Assembly: GCF_900141775.1 (NCBI RefSeq)
Contig: NZ_FSRI01000003.1
Span: 1 to 64,000, forward strand
From: Salinivibrio sp. ES.052
GTDB taxonomy: Bacteria; Pseudomonadota; Gammaproteobacteria; Enterobacterales; Vibrionaceae
Reading direction: 5' to 3'
DNA: 64,000 nt
The position numbers were made by a program, and so were the translations under genes. Below, in pieces: positions 15,976-25,738 of this stretch. Every line of letters starts with the position of its first letter. Position 1 is the stretch's first letter. Under the pieces are notes generated by a model. It was not told where the DNA came from and searched no databases. It worked only from the letters and a program-made list of their open reading frames with translations.

Positions 15976-17106
15976 TTAGAAAGTAAACGCCAGCTGTGCC
16001 GAGCCACCATAGCTATTGCTATCAATAATACTGGCAGCAATGTCGAAGTTGGCCACACCAAAGGGAGACAACCCTAAACCGAGCGTAAACGCATTATCAA
16101 CGTTATCTTCCAGATCCGCGCGATAACCCGTGCGCAATTGAGCATGCCCAAAGGCGTCAAACTCTGCCCCAATTCGGAAAAATTGGGTGTCGTCATCCAC
16201 ATCCAGGGAGCCTTTGAAACCTTTCTTCTTGTTCAAGTCTAAATCTGCCGCCAAAGTGACAAAGTCAGACACAAACGCCGAGCCAAGCGTGATTTGTGGC
16301 TCAAGTTCATACGTGAAACGGTGGCCTGTTCTGGCACTGGTAACGGTATCAACATCTTGGCTAACGAGGTTTTTTCCTGCTAGCCCCACTCGATAAGGAC
16401 CGGATTGCCAGACTGCCCCAAGATCGAGGTTAAAGGTATTTTCTTCTTCACGGTAGCGGCTATCATCCCAATTATCCGTATCGTACTCATCAACCGAAAC
16501 GCCATAATTATAAGTGGTGATTCTTTGCAGTTTCGGTGTGACACCCACCGCCACACGCTGTCCCGCCAATTCTAGGTTGGTAGCGAGCGCCACCCCTAAC
16601 TCGCCGACTCCGGCAGCAATAATCGTCGCATTTGAATTGGGGTTGGAGGTTAAGCCAAAGTCACTGGTGTCAATATCAGGTAAGATCGCCCCTTCAATTA
16701 AGCCCGACGTATACAGAGTCGCCGAAACAGACCCCGTAGGAATACCCACCGCAGCACCTAGGCCGGCATCAAGGTAGGCTTTATCGCCTTGCACCGCTCT
16801 CAATGACTGTTCGATTTGATTGGTATCGTTGGTGTCAAAGGCGTCTGCGACATCATCCAGCCCATCAACAAGTTCATCGGGGTCACGCACCTCAGCGCCG
16901 AGATAAGGCACTAGTACTCCAAACGCGCTGTCAGGGTCAAGCGCGGCCAGCGCAGGATTGTGGAACCCCGCTGAGAGATAATCCCCCGATGCAACGCCAA
17001 CCCCGCCCATTGCATTACCGCGCGCGTCGGTTGGATTGGTTGCAGCCATCGCACTGGATGAGCAAGCGGCTAAAGCGAGAACGAGCGCTTTGGTTTTAAA
17101 AGTCAT
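15976..17106 (-). CDS. TraF-like (TraF_2) exported beta-barrel protein
   Basis: 376 residues with a clear signal peptide (MTFKTKALVLALAACSSSAMA, cut near AMA-AT). The mature part begins TDARGNAMGGVGVASGDYLSAGFHNPA, the opening common to the conjugal-transfer-TraF-like family of outer-membrane proteins related to FadL. Alternating strands and a terminal aromatic residue (LAFTF) fit a beta-barrel. Role unknown despite the family name; no conjugation genes are near. ATG 17106 follows AGGCAG. Confidence 0.75.
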   Translation of the reverse strand: MTFKTKALVLALAACSSSAMAATNPTDARGNAMGGVGVASGDYLSAGFHNPALAALDPDSAFGVLVPYLGAEVRDPDELVDGLDDVADAFDTNDTNQIEQSLRAVQGDKAYLDAGLGAAVGIPTGSVSATLYTSGLIEGAILPDIDTSDFGLTSNPNSNATIIAAGVGELGVALATNLELAGQRVAVGVTPKLQRITTYNYGVSVDEYDTDNWDDSRYREEENTFNLDLGAVWQSGPYRVGLAGKNLVSQDVDTVTSARTGHRFTYELEPQITLGSAFVSDFVTLAADLDLNKKKGFKGSLDVDDDTQFFRIGAEFDAFGHAQLRTGYRADLEDNVDNAFTLGLGLSPFGVANFDIAASIIDSNSYGGSAQLAFTF

Positions 17107-17183
17107 TGGGCTGCCTCTATGTGTCCGATTAGCGATTAATAGCAAGGATAGAGGTTAAACCCGAGGGACGGACGGCATTCACT

Positions 17184-17216
17184 AAAACCTGTGAGCTTTA
17201 TCAAACTCCCACAGGT
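17184..17216 (-). terminator. Terminator of vxrABC operon
   Basis: ACCTGTG/CACAGGT stem with a long loop, followed on the minus strand by TTTTAG. It lies just past the vxrC stop. Confidence 0.5.
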
Positions 17217-17228
17217 CTAAACGCCGTT

Positions 17229-18137
17229 TTATTCGTTATCAGCATCAGGTGCAATGGCATCCAGAGCCCCTGGCTCCAAGTCTGGTAGATCCATTGCGCG
17301 TCCGATGCGTTGCACTTCTTCTATCGACAGTGCGCCTTGCCAACGACGTTCAATCAAGGCAACACTGAACCAATACTGCCCATTAGGCACATCCAGCATC
17401 GGTAACTGGGTAGGCAGCCGCTTATGCTTTTCTGCTGACCAAATCGGGGCACCATCTGGTTTATTTTGGGGATAGAGGTTAAGCGTCAGAAAGGGACGCT
17501 GACAGGTCGAGTTAAAGTCGTCAAACGGAGCAATATGCCAACTTCTTGTGTCTTTCCAGCTAAGGGTTTGGCGAGGCTGAGGCTGAGTCAGGAGTAACCA
17601 GCTCGACCAATGTTTACCGGAGACTGACTCAGCAGCCAATTGATAAAGCCCCTCTGATACAGGCTCGGATAGTCCATCTTGCGTCAGACGCCAACGATGC
17701 TGTTGCGTCGCCGATAAATCGCCGCTAATAACGGTTTGGTCAGGCCACTTCTTTAGCGTGAGTGCGTCAACACCCGCTTGCGATTCACCAGACACTTGAA
17801 GACGATAATAGACTCGGCTGGTCGTTTGAATGGTTTCTCGACGAATGGAGAGATTACTCAACCAATCGGGTAACGTCTGCTGACTCAAACTGCGTCCACA
17901 GTCTTCAGTTATCGCTAGCGATAACAACTGCGCCAAGTGATCCTGCTCTGCCGCAGAGAGGTCAGATTGCTGCCAAGCTTCAATCATAGCCTCAACACTC
18001 GCCGCCGTTTGTCCTTTCAATAGGCGTTGATGGGCCGTCGTTAACGCGTCATTACCATCAAACCAAGCGGCCTGTACGCCACCAGCACCCAGTATTGTGG
18101 GTAAGACGCCGAGAATAACCCACTTCTTGGCCATCAT
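17229..18137 (-). CDS. vxrC: VxrC-like DUF2861 periplasmic protein
   Basis: 302 residues with an N-terminal signal peptide (MMAKKWVILGVLPTILGAGGVQAAWF). The rest is a soluble periplasmic protein of the DUF2861 kind found after the vxrAB genes in vibrios. The start ATG overlaps the vxrB stop by four bases (ATGA), so it is co-translated with the regulator. In V. cholerae, VxrC belongs to the VxrABCDE operon; I see no vxrD or vxrE here. Confidence 0.8.
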   Translation of the reverse strand: MMAKKWVILGVLPTILGAGGVQAAWFDGNDALTTAHQRLLKGQTAASVEAMIEAWQQSDLSAAEQDHLAQLLSLAITEDCGRSLSQQTLPDWLSNLSIRRETIQTTSRVYYRLQVSGESQAGVDALTLKKWPDQTVISGDLSATQQHRWRLTQDGLSEPVSEGLYQLAAESVSGKHWSSWLLLTQPQPRQTLSWKDTRSWHIAPFDDFNSTCQRPFLTLNLYPQNKPDGAPIWSAEKHKRLPTQLPMLDVPNGQYWFSVALIERRWQGALSIEEVQRIGRAMDLPDLEPGALDAIAPDADNE

Positions 18138-18799
18138 GCTTTCATACGATAGCCAACACCGCGCAAGGTCTCTATATTGACCGATGGTAGCTTCTGCCGC
18201 AGTTGCAAAATATGAGTATCTACTGTGCGTGTCGTGGGATAATGGTTGTACCCCCAAACTTGATCGAGCAACTCATCACGCGTAAACACACGACCAGCGT
18301 TTTTGGCTAAGAAATGCAGTAAATCAAATTCAGTGCGGGTCAATGTGATTTCTTCTTCACCACCAAAGACAGCGCGGCTCGCCGTATCGATTCGGACATC
18401 ATTAATAACAATATCATCACTCGAGGCCTCAACTTCCCCGACGGGGTTGCGAAGGTGGACACGTACACGCGCTAACAGCTCGGCCTCTGCAAAGGGCTTG
18501 GTGATGTAATCAGTGGCGCCAGAGTCTAATCCGCCAACACGGTCGCGCACAGAAACCATTGCCGTTAGTAAGATGACGGGAATGGTTTTCAATTTATTCC
18601 AGTCGGCTAGCCATTCGATTGAATCACCTTCAGGCAGTTGACGATCAAGGATAACAAGATCCGCATCACGCCATAACTCAGCGACTTTCGTCGCACTCTC
18701 TGCATATAAGCAGCGATAGCCTGCTTGTTCCAAGCTTGCCAACAAGCCATCAGCTAGGTTGGCATCATCTTCAACCAGAAGTAACGTCGGTTGCGTCAC
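18134..18799 (-). CDS. vxrB: VxrB response regulator (OmpR family)
   Basis: A 221-residue protein. The receiver domain has acidic EDD (residues 10-12), the phosphoacceptor Asp in LVILDRQLPEG (about 52) and Lys in TDYITKPF (about 101). The C-terminal winged helix has LTRTEFDLLHFLAKNAGRVFTRDELLDQVWG. In V. cholerae the VxrAB (WigKR) system controls cell-wall synthesis, biofilm and type VI secretion genes. The identification rests on adjacency with vxrA, the DUF2861 gene and pntAB. Confidence 0.85.
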   Translation of the reverse strand: MTQPTLLLVEDDANLADGLLASLEQAGYRCLYAESATKVAELWRDADLVILDRQLPEGDSIEWLADWNKLKTIPVILLTAMVSVRDRVGGLDSGATDYITKPFAEAELLARVRVHLRNPVGEVEASSDDIVINDVRIDTASRAVFGGEEEITLTRTEFDLLHFLAKNAGRVFTRDELLDQVWGYNHYPTTRTVDTHILQLRQKLPSVNIETLRGVGYRMKA

Positions 18800-20210
18800 A
18801 ATGAATCTCCAAAGTAAATGTAGTGGGAGGCCCAGATAGGATTAACTTACCCCCCATGCGCTCAATCATGGATTCCACAATTGTCAGCCCGAGCCCAAGC
18901 CCACTTTGGCTAACAAAGGGTTTACGAATATGCTTCCAATCCTTGGCATTGAGATCACCTTGATCACGTATCGCAATCGTAAAACGATCCGCTAACACCT
19001 GTGCATGAACTTCAACGGGTGCAACACCATATTTGACCGCATTGGCAATCAAATTGTTCAATGATGTTGTCAGCCAGTACACATTAGCCCGCACAGCGCC
19101 ATCTTGACTCACTTGTAAGGTCACTTGGTGTTCATCACAAATGTAACCCAGCCACTCTTCGACCGATGGGATCGTTTCTTTGCTTAGTGGCTTTTGGTTT
19201 GACTGTAAATAGTCTTTACTCGCCTCAGCTAACTGTTTCAGGCGTCTTGAATCTTCACAAAGGCGGCGAAACTCATCATAAAACGGATCCGGTAAGGCGT
19301 CGAATTTACGCCGAAAGCCCTCCACGGTCATCGACAAGCTCGCGATCGGTGTACGTAGTTCATGCGTCAATATTTGTAACACCAGCATGCGCTCTTGCAT
19401 CAACCGACGCTGTACTGTCCATCGGTTAAACGCCCACCCGCCGAGCGCAATCAAGTTGATAATAATCAATGCACCCACCAAATAGGGCCAATAGCTGGGC
19501 GCTTTTTCCTCATTCCAACAAATATTACCCACACGAGCCAAACAAAAGTCTTGCTTCCCGCGAGGAGTTAGACGCAAATCAAACGCTGCCAGTAAAGGTT
19601 GCCACTGCTGGGCGGGATATAAATGATAATAGCTACCAACACGCACCCACATTTCATCATGACTGATTAATGCTTCTGCTCCACCGTTCAACGCTTCAAC
19701 CGCATCCGACTCCATTCTCTGTAGCCTGCCTAATAGGCTGTCCGGTGTGGCTTGTGGACGCTCTTGAATATGAAAAAATCGCATTAATTCACTACGCCGT
19801 GCTGGAAATTGCTCGGCATACTTGGCCGCATAACTCCCGCCTCCAGGATGAATAAAACCAGAACGAGAAAACCAAGCAACAGGTAGCTGAGTGTTGTTAC
19901 ACATGGCCCGAGTAAAAACCAGCGGTTCAGTGACTTTCGGATTCACCGGCCATGGCCCTTGGCATTTTTGAGCTGCCTGATAAAGACGTCGAATATCTTT
20001 CAAGGGATAGTTGGCGGTCTGCGGCAACAAACTGTCTGGGCTCAGCAGAACGCGTGGAAAAGCACGATTAATACCAATCAGATTATAGCGTGCAATAGGA
20101 TCAGCCAAGAGCAACTGAGCCCGAAACGCAGTCATTTGTTCCGAAAATGTACTCGCCGCTGAGGCTGGCCAGACTATCAGCGTGAGAATGATTAGCAGCA
20201 GATTTCGCAT
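18771..20210 (-). CDS. vxrA: VxrA sensor histidine kinase
   Basis: A 479-residue kinase with a signal anchor at residues 1-19, a periplasmic sensor domain to about 240 and a second membrane segment at about 241-261. The H-box LTHELRTPIAS (His283), the N-box NLIANAVKYG and the G-box GLGLGLTIVES complete the kinase core. The sensor domain holds Cys83, Cys104, Cys223 and Cys231; the related VbrK of V. parahaemolyticus has a reported redox-sensitive cysteine in this region. The reading frame overlaps vxrB by 29 nt. Confidence 0.85.
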   Translation of the reverse strand: MRNLLLIILTLIVWPASAASTFSEQMTAFRAQLLLADPIARYNLIGINRAFPRVLLSPDSLLPQTANYPLKDIRRLYQAAQKCQGPWPVNPKVTEPLVFTRAMCNNTQLPVAWFSRSGFIHPGGGSYAAKYAEQFPARRSELMRFFHIQERPQATPDSLLGRLQRMESDAVEALNGGAEALISHDEMWVRVGSYYHLYPAQQWQPLLAAFDLRLTPRGKQDFCLARVGNICWNEEKAPSYWPYLVGALIIINLIALGGWAFNRWTVQRRLMQERMLVLQILTHELRTPIASLSMTVEGFRRKFDALPDPFYDEFRRLCEDSRRLKQLAEASKDYLQSNQKPLSKETIPSVEEWLGYICDEHQVTLQVSQDGAVRANVYWLTTSLNNLIANAVKYGVAPVEVHAQVLADRFTIAIRDQGDLNAKDWKHIRKPFVSQSGLGLGLTIVESMIERMGGKLILSGPPTTFTLEIHCDATDVTSG

Positions 20211-20325
20211 GCTAATAAGCTTACCATTAAAACTTACAAAAATGTCAGTGGTATGTAAGTTCGGTCAGTTGTGGGTCGTCGAGAGCACCGACGCTTATTG
20301 GCTCTTAAAGTAGCATCTCTCCCAT

Positions 20326-20355
20326 AAAAAAAAGAGCCAGTCGGAACTGGCTCTT
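20326..20355 (-). terminator. Intrinsic terminator of pntAB
   Basis: AAGAGCCAGT/ACTGGCTCTT stem with a CGGA loop, followed on the minus strand by a run of T. A textbook Rho-independent terminator, 23 bp past pntB. Confidence 0.9.
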
Positions 20356-20377
20356 CGCAAGATAACAAATCGTTCGA

Positions 20378-21754
20378 TTACAGCGCTTTAAAAATCGCTT
20401 CAACGCTTTGTTTCGCGTCCCCGAACAGCATGCTACTGTTATCTTTAAAGAACAGCGGGTTTTGTACCCCTGCATAGCCTGTATTCATAGAACGCTTAAA
20501 CACCACGACATTTTTGGCGTTCCAAACCTCAAGGACCGGCATGCCCGCAATGGGGCTAGACGGATCATCGGTGGCGGCAGGGTTTACCGTATCATTCGCA
20601 CCAATAACCAAAACCGTATCAGTTTCAGGGAAATCATCATTAATTTCATCCATCTCCAATACAATGTCGTACGGCACCTTGGCTTCAGCAAGCAATACAT
20701 TCATGTGTCCTGGCAAACGCCCCGCAACAGGATGGATTGCAAAACGCACATCAATACCCATTGAACGCAGTTTATCTGTGATTTCGTAGACGGGATATTG
20801 TGCTTGTGCCACTGCCATACCATAACCTGGTGCGATAATGACACGGTTTGACTCTTTGAGCATTTCTGCCACGTCTTCGGCTGTGCTCTCACGGTACTCA
20901 CCCACTTCCTCATCACCGGAAGATGCGGAACCATCAGAACCAAAGCCACCGGCGATCACACTAATGAATGAGCGGTTCATCGCTTTACACATGATGTAAG
21001 ACAGAATGGCCCCCGATGAGCCCACCAGTGCGCCGGTAACAATCAACAGATCGTTCGCCAGCATAAAGCCTGCTGCAGCCGCAGCCCAACCAGAGTAGGA
21101 GTTCAGCATCGACACCACCACGGGCATGTCTGCACCACCAATCGAGGCCACCAGATGATAACCAAACGCGAGCGCAATAATGGTCACTACAATCAGTGCA
21201 AAAGTTGAGCCTTCTGCGTTGACAAAGCTAATCAGCAATAAGAACGAGACCACGACAGCGGCTAAATTAAGCTTATGGCGATGTGGCAACATCAGGGCCT
21301 TGGAAGAAATCACGCCACGTAGCTTACCAAAGGCAACGATCGAGCCTGTAAAGGTAATCGCACCGATAAAGACACCGAGGAAAATCTCAACCAAGTGGAT
21401 ATTAAGCATCGCACCCGTCAGCGGTGGGTGATCAATATAGGTATTAAAGCCCACCAATACCGCAGCCAGACCCACAAAGCTGTGTAGCATCGCCACCAGC
21501 TCTGGCATTTCTGTCATTTCTACGCGCTTGGCGTAATAAATACCGATCGCGCCACCAATGACCATGGCCAGAATGATCCAGCCCACACCTTGCACTTCAG
21601 GCCCCCAGATCGTCGCAACCAGAGCGATCGCCATCCCGGTAATGCCGTAATAGTTACCCGCGCGCGCTGACTCTTGCTTTGATAGCCCAGCCAAACTGAG
21701 AATAAAACAGAGCGCAGCGACAATATACGCAGCTTGTACCAATCCTTCAGACAT
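20378..21754 (-). CDS. pntB: NAD(P) transhydrogenase subunit beta
   Basis: A 458-residue membrane protein. It has about nine hydrophobic segments (residues 5-270), then the NADP-binding domain III with [35 protein letters not shown] and [14 protein letters not shown], all signature positions. With PntA it couples hydride transfer between NADH and NADP+ to proton re-entry. It starts 10 bp after pntA in the same operon. Confidence 0.95.
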   Translation of the reverse strand: MSEGLVQAAYIVAALCFILSLAGLSKQESARAGNYYGITGMAIALVATIWGPEVQGVGWIILAMVIGGAIGIYYAKRVEMTEMPELVAMLHSFVGLAAVLVGFNTYIDHPPLTGAMLNIHLVEIFLGVFIGAITFTGSIVAFGKLRGVISSKALMLPHRHKLNLAAVVVSFLLLISFVNAEGSTFALIVVTIIALAFGYHLVASIGGADMPVVVSMLNSYSGWAAAAAGFMLANDLLIVTGALVGSSGAILSYIMCKAMNRSFISVIAGGFGSDGSASSGDEEVGEYRESTAEDVAEMLKESNRVIIAPGYGMAVAQAQYPVYEITDKLRSMGIDVRFAIHPVAGRLPGHMNVLLAEAKVPYDIVLEMDEINDDFPETDTVLVIGANDTVNPAATDDPSSPIAGMPVLEVWNAKNVVVFKRSMNTGYAGVQNPLFFKDNSSMLFGDAKQSVEAIFKAL

Positions 21755-21763
21755 TCTTTCTCC

Positions 21764-23317
21764 TTACCCTTTACGGAACATTTCAAGCATGCGCTTTGTA
21801 ACAGTAAAGCCGCCAAATATATTGATACTGGCGATCAACACGGCAATGAACGCAAGGACAGTCACAAAACCAATGCCTTGCCCTACCTGCAACAACGCCC
21901 CCACGATGATGATGCCAGAGATCGCATTGGTCACTGACATCAGCGGGGTATGTAGCGCGTGGGTAACATTCCATACCACGTAATAGCCCACGACACAGGC
22001 CAATACGAAAACGGTAAAATGCGAGAGGAACTCACTGGGAGCATAGTTCGCCACCCAACCAAACGCCCCGGCCGCGACGGCCATCAGGCCATATTTGGTC
22101 GCACGGGACATCTTTTTAGCTTCCGGTTTCGGGGCAGGTTGCGCTTTAGGCTCTGCTTTCGGTTGCGCGGAGACTTGGATAGGCGGCGCTGGCCAGGTGA
22201 CGTCGCCTTCTTTGATCACGGTGACGCCACGCACGACCACATCGTCAAAATCAATGTTGATGTTGCCGTCTTTTTCTTTGCAAAGCAGTTTAGTGAGGTT
22301 AACCAAGTTAGTCGCATAAAGCTGTGACGATTGCGTCGGTAAACGACCGACCATATCGGTGTAGCCAATCACTTTCACTCCATTGGGGGTGGTGATCACT
22401 TGGTCTTTTTCGGTGTATTCACAGTTACCGCCATTGGCTGCGGCCAAATCGACAATCACGCTGCCCGGCTGCATGCTATCGACCATTTCTTTGGTGATCA
22501 GCGTGGGCGCCGGTTTGCCTGGGATCAATGCCGTCGTAACAATGATATCAACATCTTCTGCTTGCTGCGCATAAAGCTTTTCTGCCGCCTGATTAAACTC
22601 GTCAGACATTTCTTTGGCATAACCATCGCCACTGTCTGAATTGTCTTGTTTAAAGTCGACTTCTAGAAACTCCGCGCCCATGCTCTCGACTTGTTCTTTC
22701 ACTTCAGGACGAACATCAAAAGCACGGACAATCGCCCCCAAGCTACCGGCTGCGCCAATCGCCGCTAGCCCAGCAACGCCAGCCCCCGCGACAAACACTT
22801 TCGCAGGCGGTACTTTACCCGCCGCCGTGATTTGTCCGGTAAAGAAGCGACCAAATTCATGCGCGGCTTCAACCACCGCACGATAGCCGGCGATGTTCGC
22901 CATTGAGCTTAGCGCATCCAATGATTGCGCCCGTGAAATCCGGGGGACCGAATCCATGGCCATCACGTTAACGTTACGCGCTGACAGGCGCTCGAGTAAT
23001 TCTTCGTTCTGAGCGGGCCAAATAAAGCTCACCAAGGTGGTACCCGCTTGGAGCAGCGCCACTTCATCTTGGCCAGTTTCTTCAATCACGCCTGGTGCAT
23101 TAACTTTAAAGATGATATCAGACTGCCAGGCAGCGTCTGTATCAACAATGCTCGCCCCAGCTTGTTCGTACGCAGTGTCTTCAAAGCTTGCTTTTTCGCC
23201 TGCTCCCTTTTCTACTACGACGTCAAAACCGAGCTTAATGAGCTGTTCAACCGACTTGGGTGTCGCAGCTACCCTCGTTTCATTAACGAGCCTCTCTTTT
23301 GGAACACCAATCTGCAT
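21764..23317 (-). CDS. pntA: NAD(P) transhydrogenase subunit alpha
   Basis: A 517-residue subunit. The N-terminal NAD-binding domain (residues 1-375) starts [20 protein letters not shown] and contains [24 protein letters not shown] Pro/Lys linker follows at about 380-405, then four membrane helices. Length equals that of E. coli PntA. First gene of pntAB, next to the vxr operon as in V. cholerae. Confidence 0.95.
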   Translation of the reverse strand: MQIGVPKERLVNETRVAATPKSVEQLIKLGFDVVVEKGAGEKASFEDTAYEQAGASIVDTDAAWQSDIIFKVNAPGVIEETGQDEVALLQAGTTLVSFIWPAQNEELLERLSARNVNVMAMDSVPRISRAQSLDALSSMANIAGYRAVVEAAHEFGRFFTGQITAAGKVPPAKVFVAGAGVAGLAAIGAAGSLGAIVRAFDVRPEVKEQVESMGAEFLEVDFKQDNSDSGDGYAKEMSDEFNQAAEKLYAQQAEDVDIIVTTALIPGKPAPTLITKEMVDSMQPGSVIVDLAAANGGNCEYTEKDQVITTPNGVKVIGYTDMVGRLPTQSSQLYATNLVNLTKLLCKEKDGNINIDFDDVVVRGVTVIKEGDVTWPAPPIQVSAQPKAEPKAQPAPKPEAKKMSRATKYGLMAVAAGAFGWVANYAPSEFLSHFTVFVLACVVGYYVVWNVTHALHTPLMSVTNAISGIIIVGALLQVGQGIGFVTVLAFIAVLIASINIFGGFTVTKRMLEMFRKG

Positions 23318-23628
23318 AGCTATTCCCTGAATGTTGGCTTATAAGAAATTTTTTCGTTATCACAGGCGCTAAAACCGCGACCTGGAATAGGTTCACTGAC
23401 AAAAATAAGCGTTCCAAGCGATTTTATTCACTTATCACGTCGTTGCGGTCTGTTGTCAGTATTTCGTGCTTAGCAACGCAACAGTGTTAACTTAACGAGT
23501 TTATTCCTTAATCACCACAGGGCGGGGATCGCTATTGGGGTATAAATGTGATCTGGGCTACACTTTATCCGAATTAATTGCTCATATTTATGCATTATTT
23601 TTGCTATGGCGCGATTCGTTGAATCCCC
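23318..23628. promoter_or_regulatory. Intergenic region upstream of pntA
   Basis: 311 bp between the pntA start and the end of the HlyU-family gene. It must carry the pntAB promoter. I see no terminator-like stem with a T-run and no small gene I would defend. Confidence 0.3.
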
Positions 23629-23910
23629 TCAATCAAATAACCGATCGCCATTTTGGTCAATCATCATTTTTGCCTTTGTTACCATCAAACTGTTGGCATC
23701 GTCCTGACTTCCCAGCAAATCCGAGCGAATAAACATATGAGTCAACACCTTGTCATCAAGCTGTTTGCAAATGCGGCCACTGACACGATACTGGCCATGT
23801 TCGGCAGTCGACTCAGGGTAAATCAAATAGCCTTGATATTCTGTGGGGCTGACTGACGCTTGTGGTTGTTTTTCGCTTCCCTTGGAAAACAGTGCGGAGA
23901 ACCATCCCAT
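23629..23910 (-). CDS. HlyU-family protein (PF10115-type)
   Basis: 93 residues: MGWFSALFSKGSE, then YQGYLIYPESTAEHGQYRVSG, then HMFIRSDLLGSQDDANSLMVTKAKMMIDQNGDRLF. This is the compact pattern of the HlyU-family small proteins (annotated as HlyU transcriptional activator family). It is not the ArsR-type HlyU regulator and has no visible HTH. Function is uncertain. Confidence 0.8.
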   Translation of the reverse strand: MGWFSALFSKGSEKQPQASVSPTEYQGYLIYPESTAEHGQYRVSGRICKQLDDKVLTHMFIRSDLLGSQDDANSLMVTKAKMMIDQNGDRLFD

Positions 23911-23995
23911 TTTTTTTACTCCTCAATTGATCGCATTCGTCGGCTCAGTGAGCCACTCATTTTAGATAACCACTCGGGAGCGATTAAAACACAAA

Positions 23996-24029
23996 TAAAA
24001 AAACGCCACATCTCGATGATGTGGCGTTT
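23996..24029 (-). terminator. Intrinsic terminator of DUF1127 gene
   Basis: Perfect 12-bp stem AAACGCCACATC/GATGTGGCGTTT with a 5-base loop, followed on the minus strand by a run of T. Confidence 0.85.
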
Positions 24030-24054
24030 CGTGTTCTATCCGTTTAAAGTCGTC

Positions 24055-24228
24055 TTATCGGTTTATGCCGATATCACGCTGCAAATGAGCCGGTAAACGA
24101 CTGGCATCATAAGCGGGAGCGTGCGTGTTGCTGGTGAACAACACATCCATGGCATGAGCGATCAGTCCTTTGATTGTTACCGCGTAAGATCGACGAGAAC
24201 GGGTCATATTAACCGTTGCAGTCGTCAT
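24055..24228 (-). CDS. DUF1127 (YjiS-like) small protein, 57 aa
   Basis: Translated from ATG 24228, it ends ..SRLPAHLQRDIGINR, the hallmark LPxxLLRDIG end of DUF1127 proteins. The N-terminal half is basic (NMTRSRRSYAVTIKGL). Its own terminator follows at 23996-24029. Some DUF1127 proteins bind RNA; the role here is unknown. Confidence 0.75.
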   Translation of the reverse strand: MTTATVNMTRSRRSYAVTIKGLIAHAMDVLFTSNTHAPAYDASRLPAHLQRDIGINR

Positions 24229-24576
24229 AAGATCCTCGCTTTGTTGTCTAAATCACTCGAGACAGATTATAAGGTGCTTCCCTTAGATTTAAACTGATGA
24301 AAATTAGACCAATGCATTAGTTTTTCTAATCTTTATGTTGGGTGCGTCGTTACGTATTCATAATGTTAAGTTGCAGTAAAATAAGCCGATCGTTTATCTT
24401 CATTACCGACCATCAATGAACTCAGTTTGTCTGTTTAAAACCATGCGTCGTTCCCGTATTCTGTCTGGTTTTTTATACGACATAACGTATTAATCATTGA
24501 AAAAGGTTATATTTCACTCGAATACTTGTGCAAACCTGATAACATCGTGATTACACATGTGACCAAGGTGTTGACC
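24229..24576. promoter_or_regulatory. Intergenic region upstream of permease gene
   Basis: 348 bp between divergent genes (DUF1127 and the permease). AT-rich in the middle around 24290-24340. I see no further gene or defined site. Confidence 0.3.
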
Positions 24577-25509
24577 ATGCTCGCGTTTCTTGCCAAACAT
24601 TCTGCGTTGTGTCTTTTTATTGCTGCATTGATCGGTTTTGCATTCCCAACACTGTCGTTGGCCTTGTTTCCGTTTTTACCCTATGTATTGTTCGCTTTGA
24701 TGCTGTTTACATTACTTGGTATCCATCAGGGTCTATTAGTGAAAGCGTTAGCCCATTGGCAAGTCTGGGTGTACGCATTTGTTCACTCAGTATTACTCAC
24801 CTTGCTAACTTGCTCTCTCGCGTGGCTGTTAGGGGCTTCAGCGCCTCTATTACTGGCGATCAGTGGCATTTGCGCGACAGGGTCTTTGTTTGCAACGCCT
24901 GCCATTATTCGGTCTTTGGGGATGGATGCGCTGATTGCCATGGCGTATACCATTGCTTCAACATTGCTGATGCCCGTGGTTTTGTTTATTAACCTCACTT
25001 TTCTATCCGGTGACGCGTTTTCACTGGATCTGCAAAGCTATGCGGTACGGTTGGTGATCTTCATTTTTGGGCCCATGCTGTTTGCCGCACTTTTTCACGC
25101 ACTGATCAAACCGGAAAAGCTCAAACGTATCCACAGTAAACTGGCACAGTTTACTATCGTGCTGGTGTTCAGTTTTCCATTAGGGCTAGTGGGGCCATTC
25201 GGGGCAATGTGGCAAAACGATTCAGGCTACGCGTTGGAGCTTTTAGCCATTTCAGTCGCAATTTGCATACTTTTTTTCATCATTGCGTATGGGCTGTATC
25301 GCAAACAGGGGCGGGAGGCGAGCATGATCGCCGCCGTATCGGCGGTTAATAGGAATGTGCTGCTAACGTACACCGTTGCCGGTGCCGCACTCGGGCCGGC
25401 ATTTCTGCCTTTAATCGGTGCCATACAGCTGCCGATTTATTTACAACCATTGCTGGTGCGCTGGGGAGCCAGGCTGAAGCAAGCTCCCCCGCAATCTGCG
25501 GATCAGTAG
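24577..25509 (+). CDS. Bile acid:sodium symporter-like membrane protein
   Basis: A 310-residue protein with about ten hydrophobic segments. The ISGICATGSLFATPAIIRSLG stretch and SMIAAVSAVNRNVLLTYTVAG recall the two discontinuous helix regions of the BASS/arsenite permease fold. The substrate cannot be told. ATG 24577 with AAGGTG upstream was preferred over 24526, because the added 17 residues are not membrane-like. Confidence 0.7.
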   Translation: MLAFLAKHSALCLFIAALIGFAFPTLSLALFPFLPYVLFALMLFTLLGIHQGLLVKALAHWQVWVYAFVHSVLLTLLTCSLAWLLGASAPLLLAISGICATGSLFATPAIIRSLGMDALIAMAYTIASTLLMPVVLFINLTFLSGDAFSLDLQSYAVRLVIFIFGPMLFAALFHALIKPEKLKRIHSKLAQFTIVLVFSFPLGLVGPFGAMWQNDSGYALELLAISVAICILFFIIAYGLYRKQGREASMIAAVSAVNRNVLLTYTVAGAALGPAFLPLIGAIQLPIYLQPLLVRWGARLKQAPPQSADQ

Positions 25510-25514
25510 ATAGG

Positions 25515-25604
25515 TTAAATGACCGGCACAAAGTACACAATCGATGCCCAAGCCACCAACCAAAAACTGATCAAGCCGATATCAAACCAATCACGTTTTT
25601 CCAT
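25515..25604 (-). CDS. Putative 29-residue single-span membrane peptide
   Basis: The frame reads MEKRDWFDIGLISFWLVAWA then SIVYFVPVI and stop. It has charged residues first, then one hydrophobic span. A strong ribosome-binding site (AGGTGAGGGG) precedes the ATG by a few bases. The stop lies just past the convergent permease gene. I do not recognise a named family. Confidence 0.5.
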   Translation of the reverse strand: MEKRDWFDIGLISFWLVAWASIVYFVPVI

Positions 25605-25738
25605 AACCCCTCACCTTTCGATAGTGTGTCGATCAATTCAGGTTCACTACATGTATCGACAATCTTGTCAAAAACTTAAACGGCAATTGCCTGCCGTAAA
25701 CACCAAGCTAACTATCAATAAGCAAGGGATAGGCCAAG

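Noticed and set aside
15976-17106. Conjugation gene because of the TraF name
   Set aside because: No other transfer gene is near, and the TraF_2 family is widespread on vibrio chromosomes.
23629-23910. HlyU virulence regulator of the ArsR type
   Set aside because: The protein has no winged-helix motif; it belongs to the short family that only shares the name.
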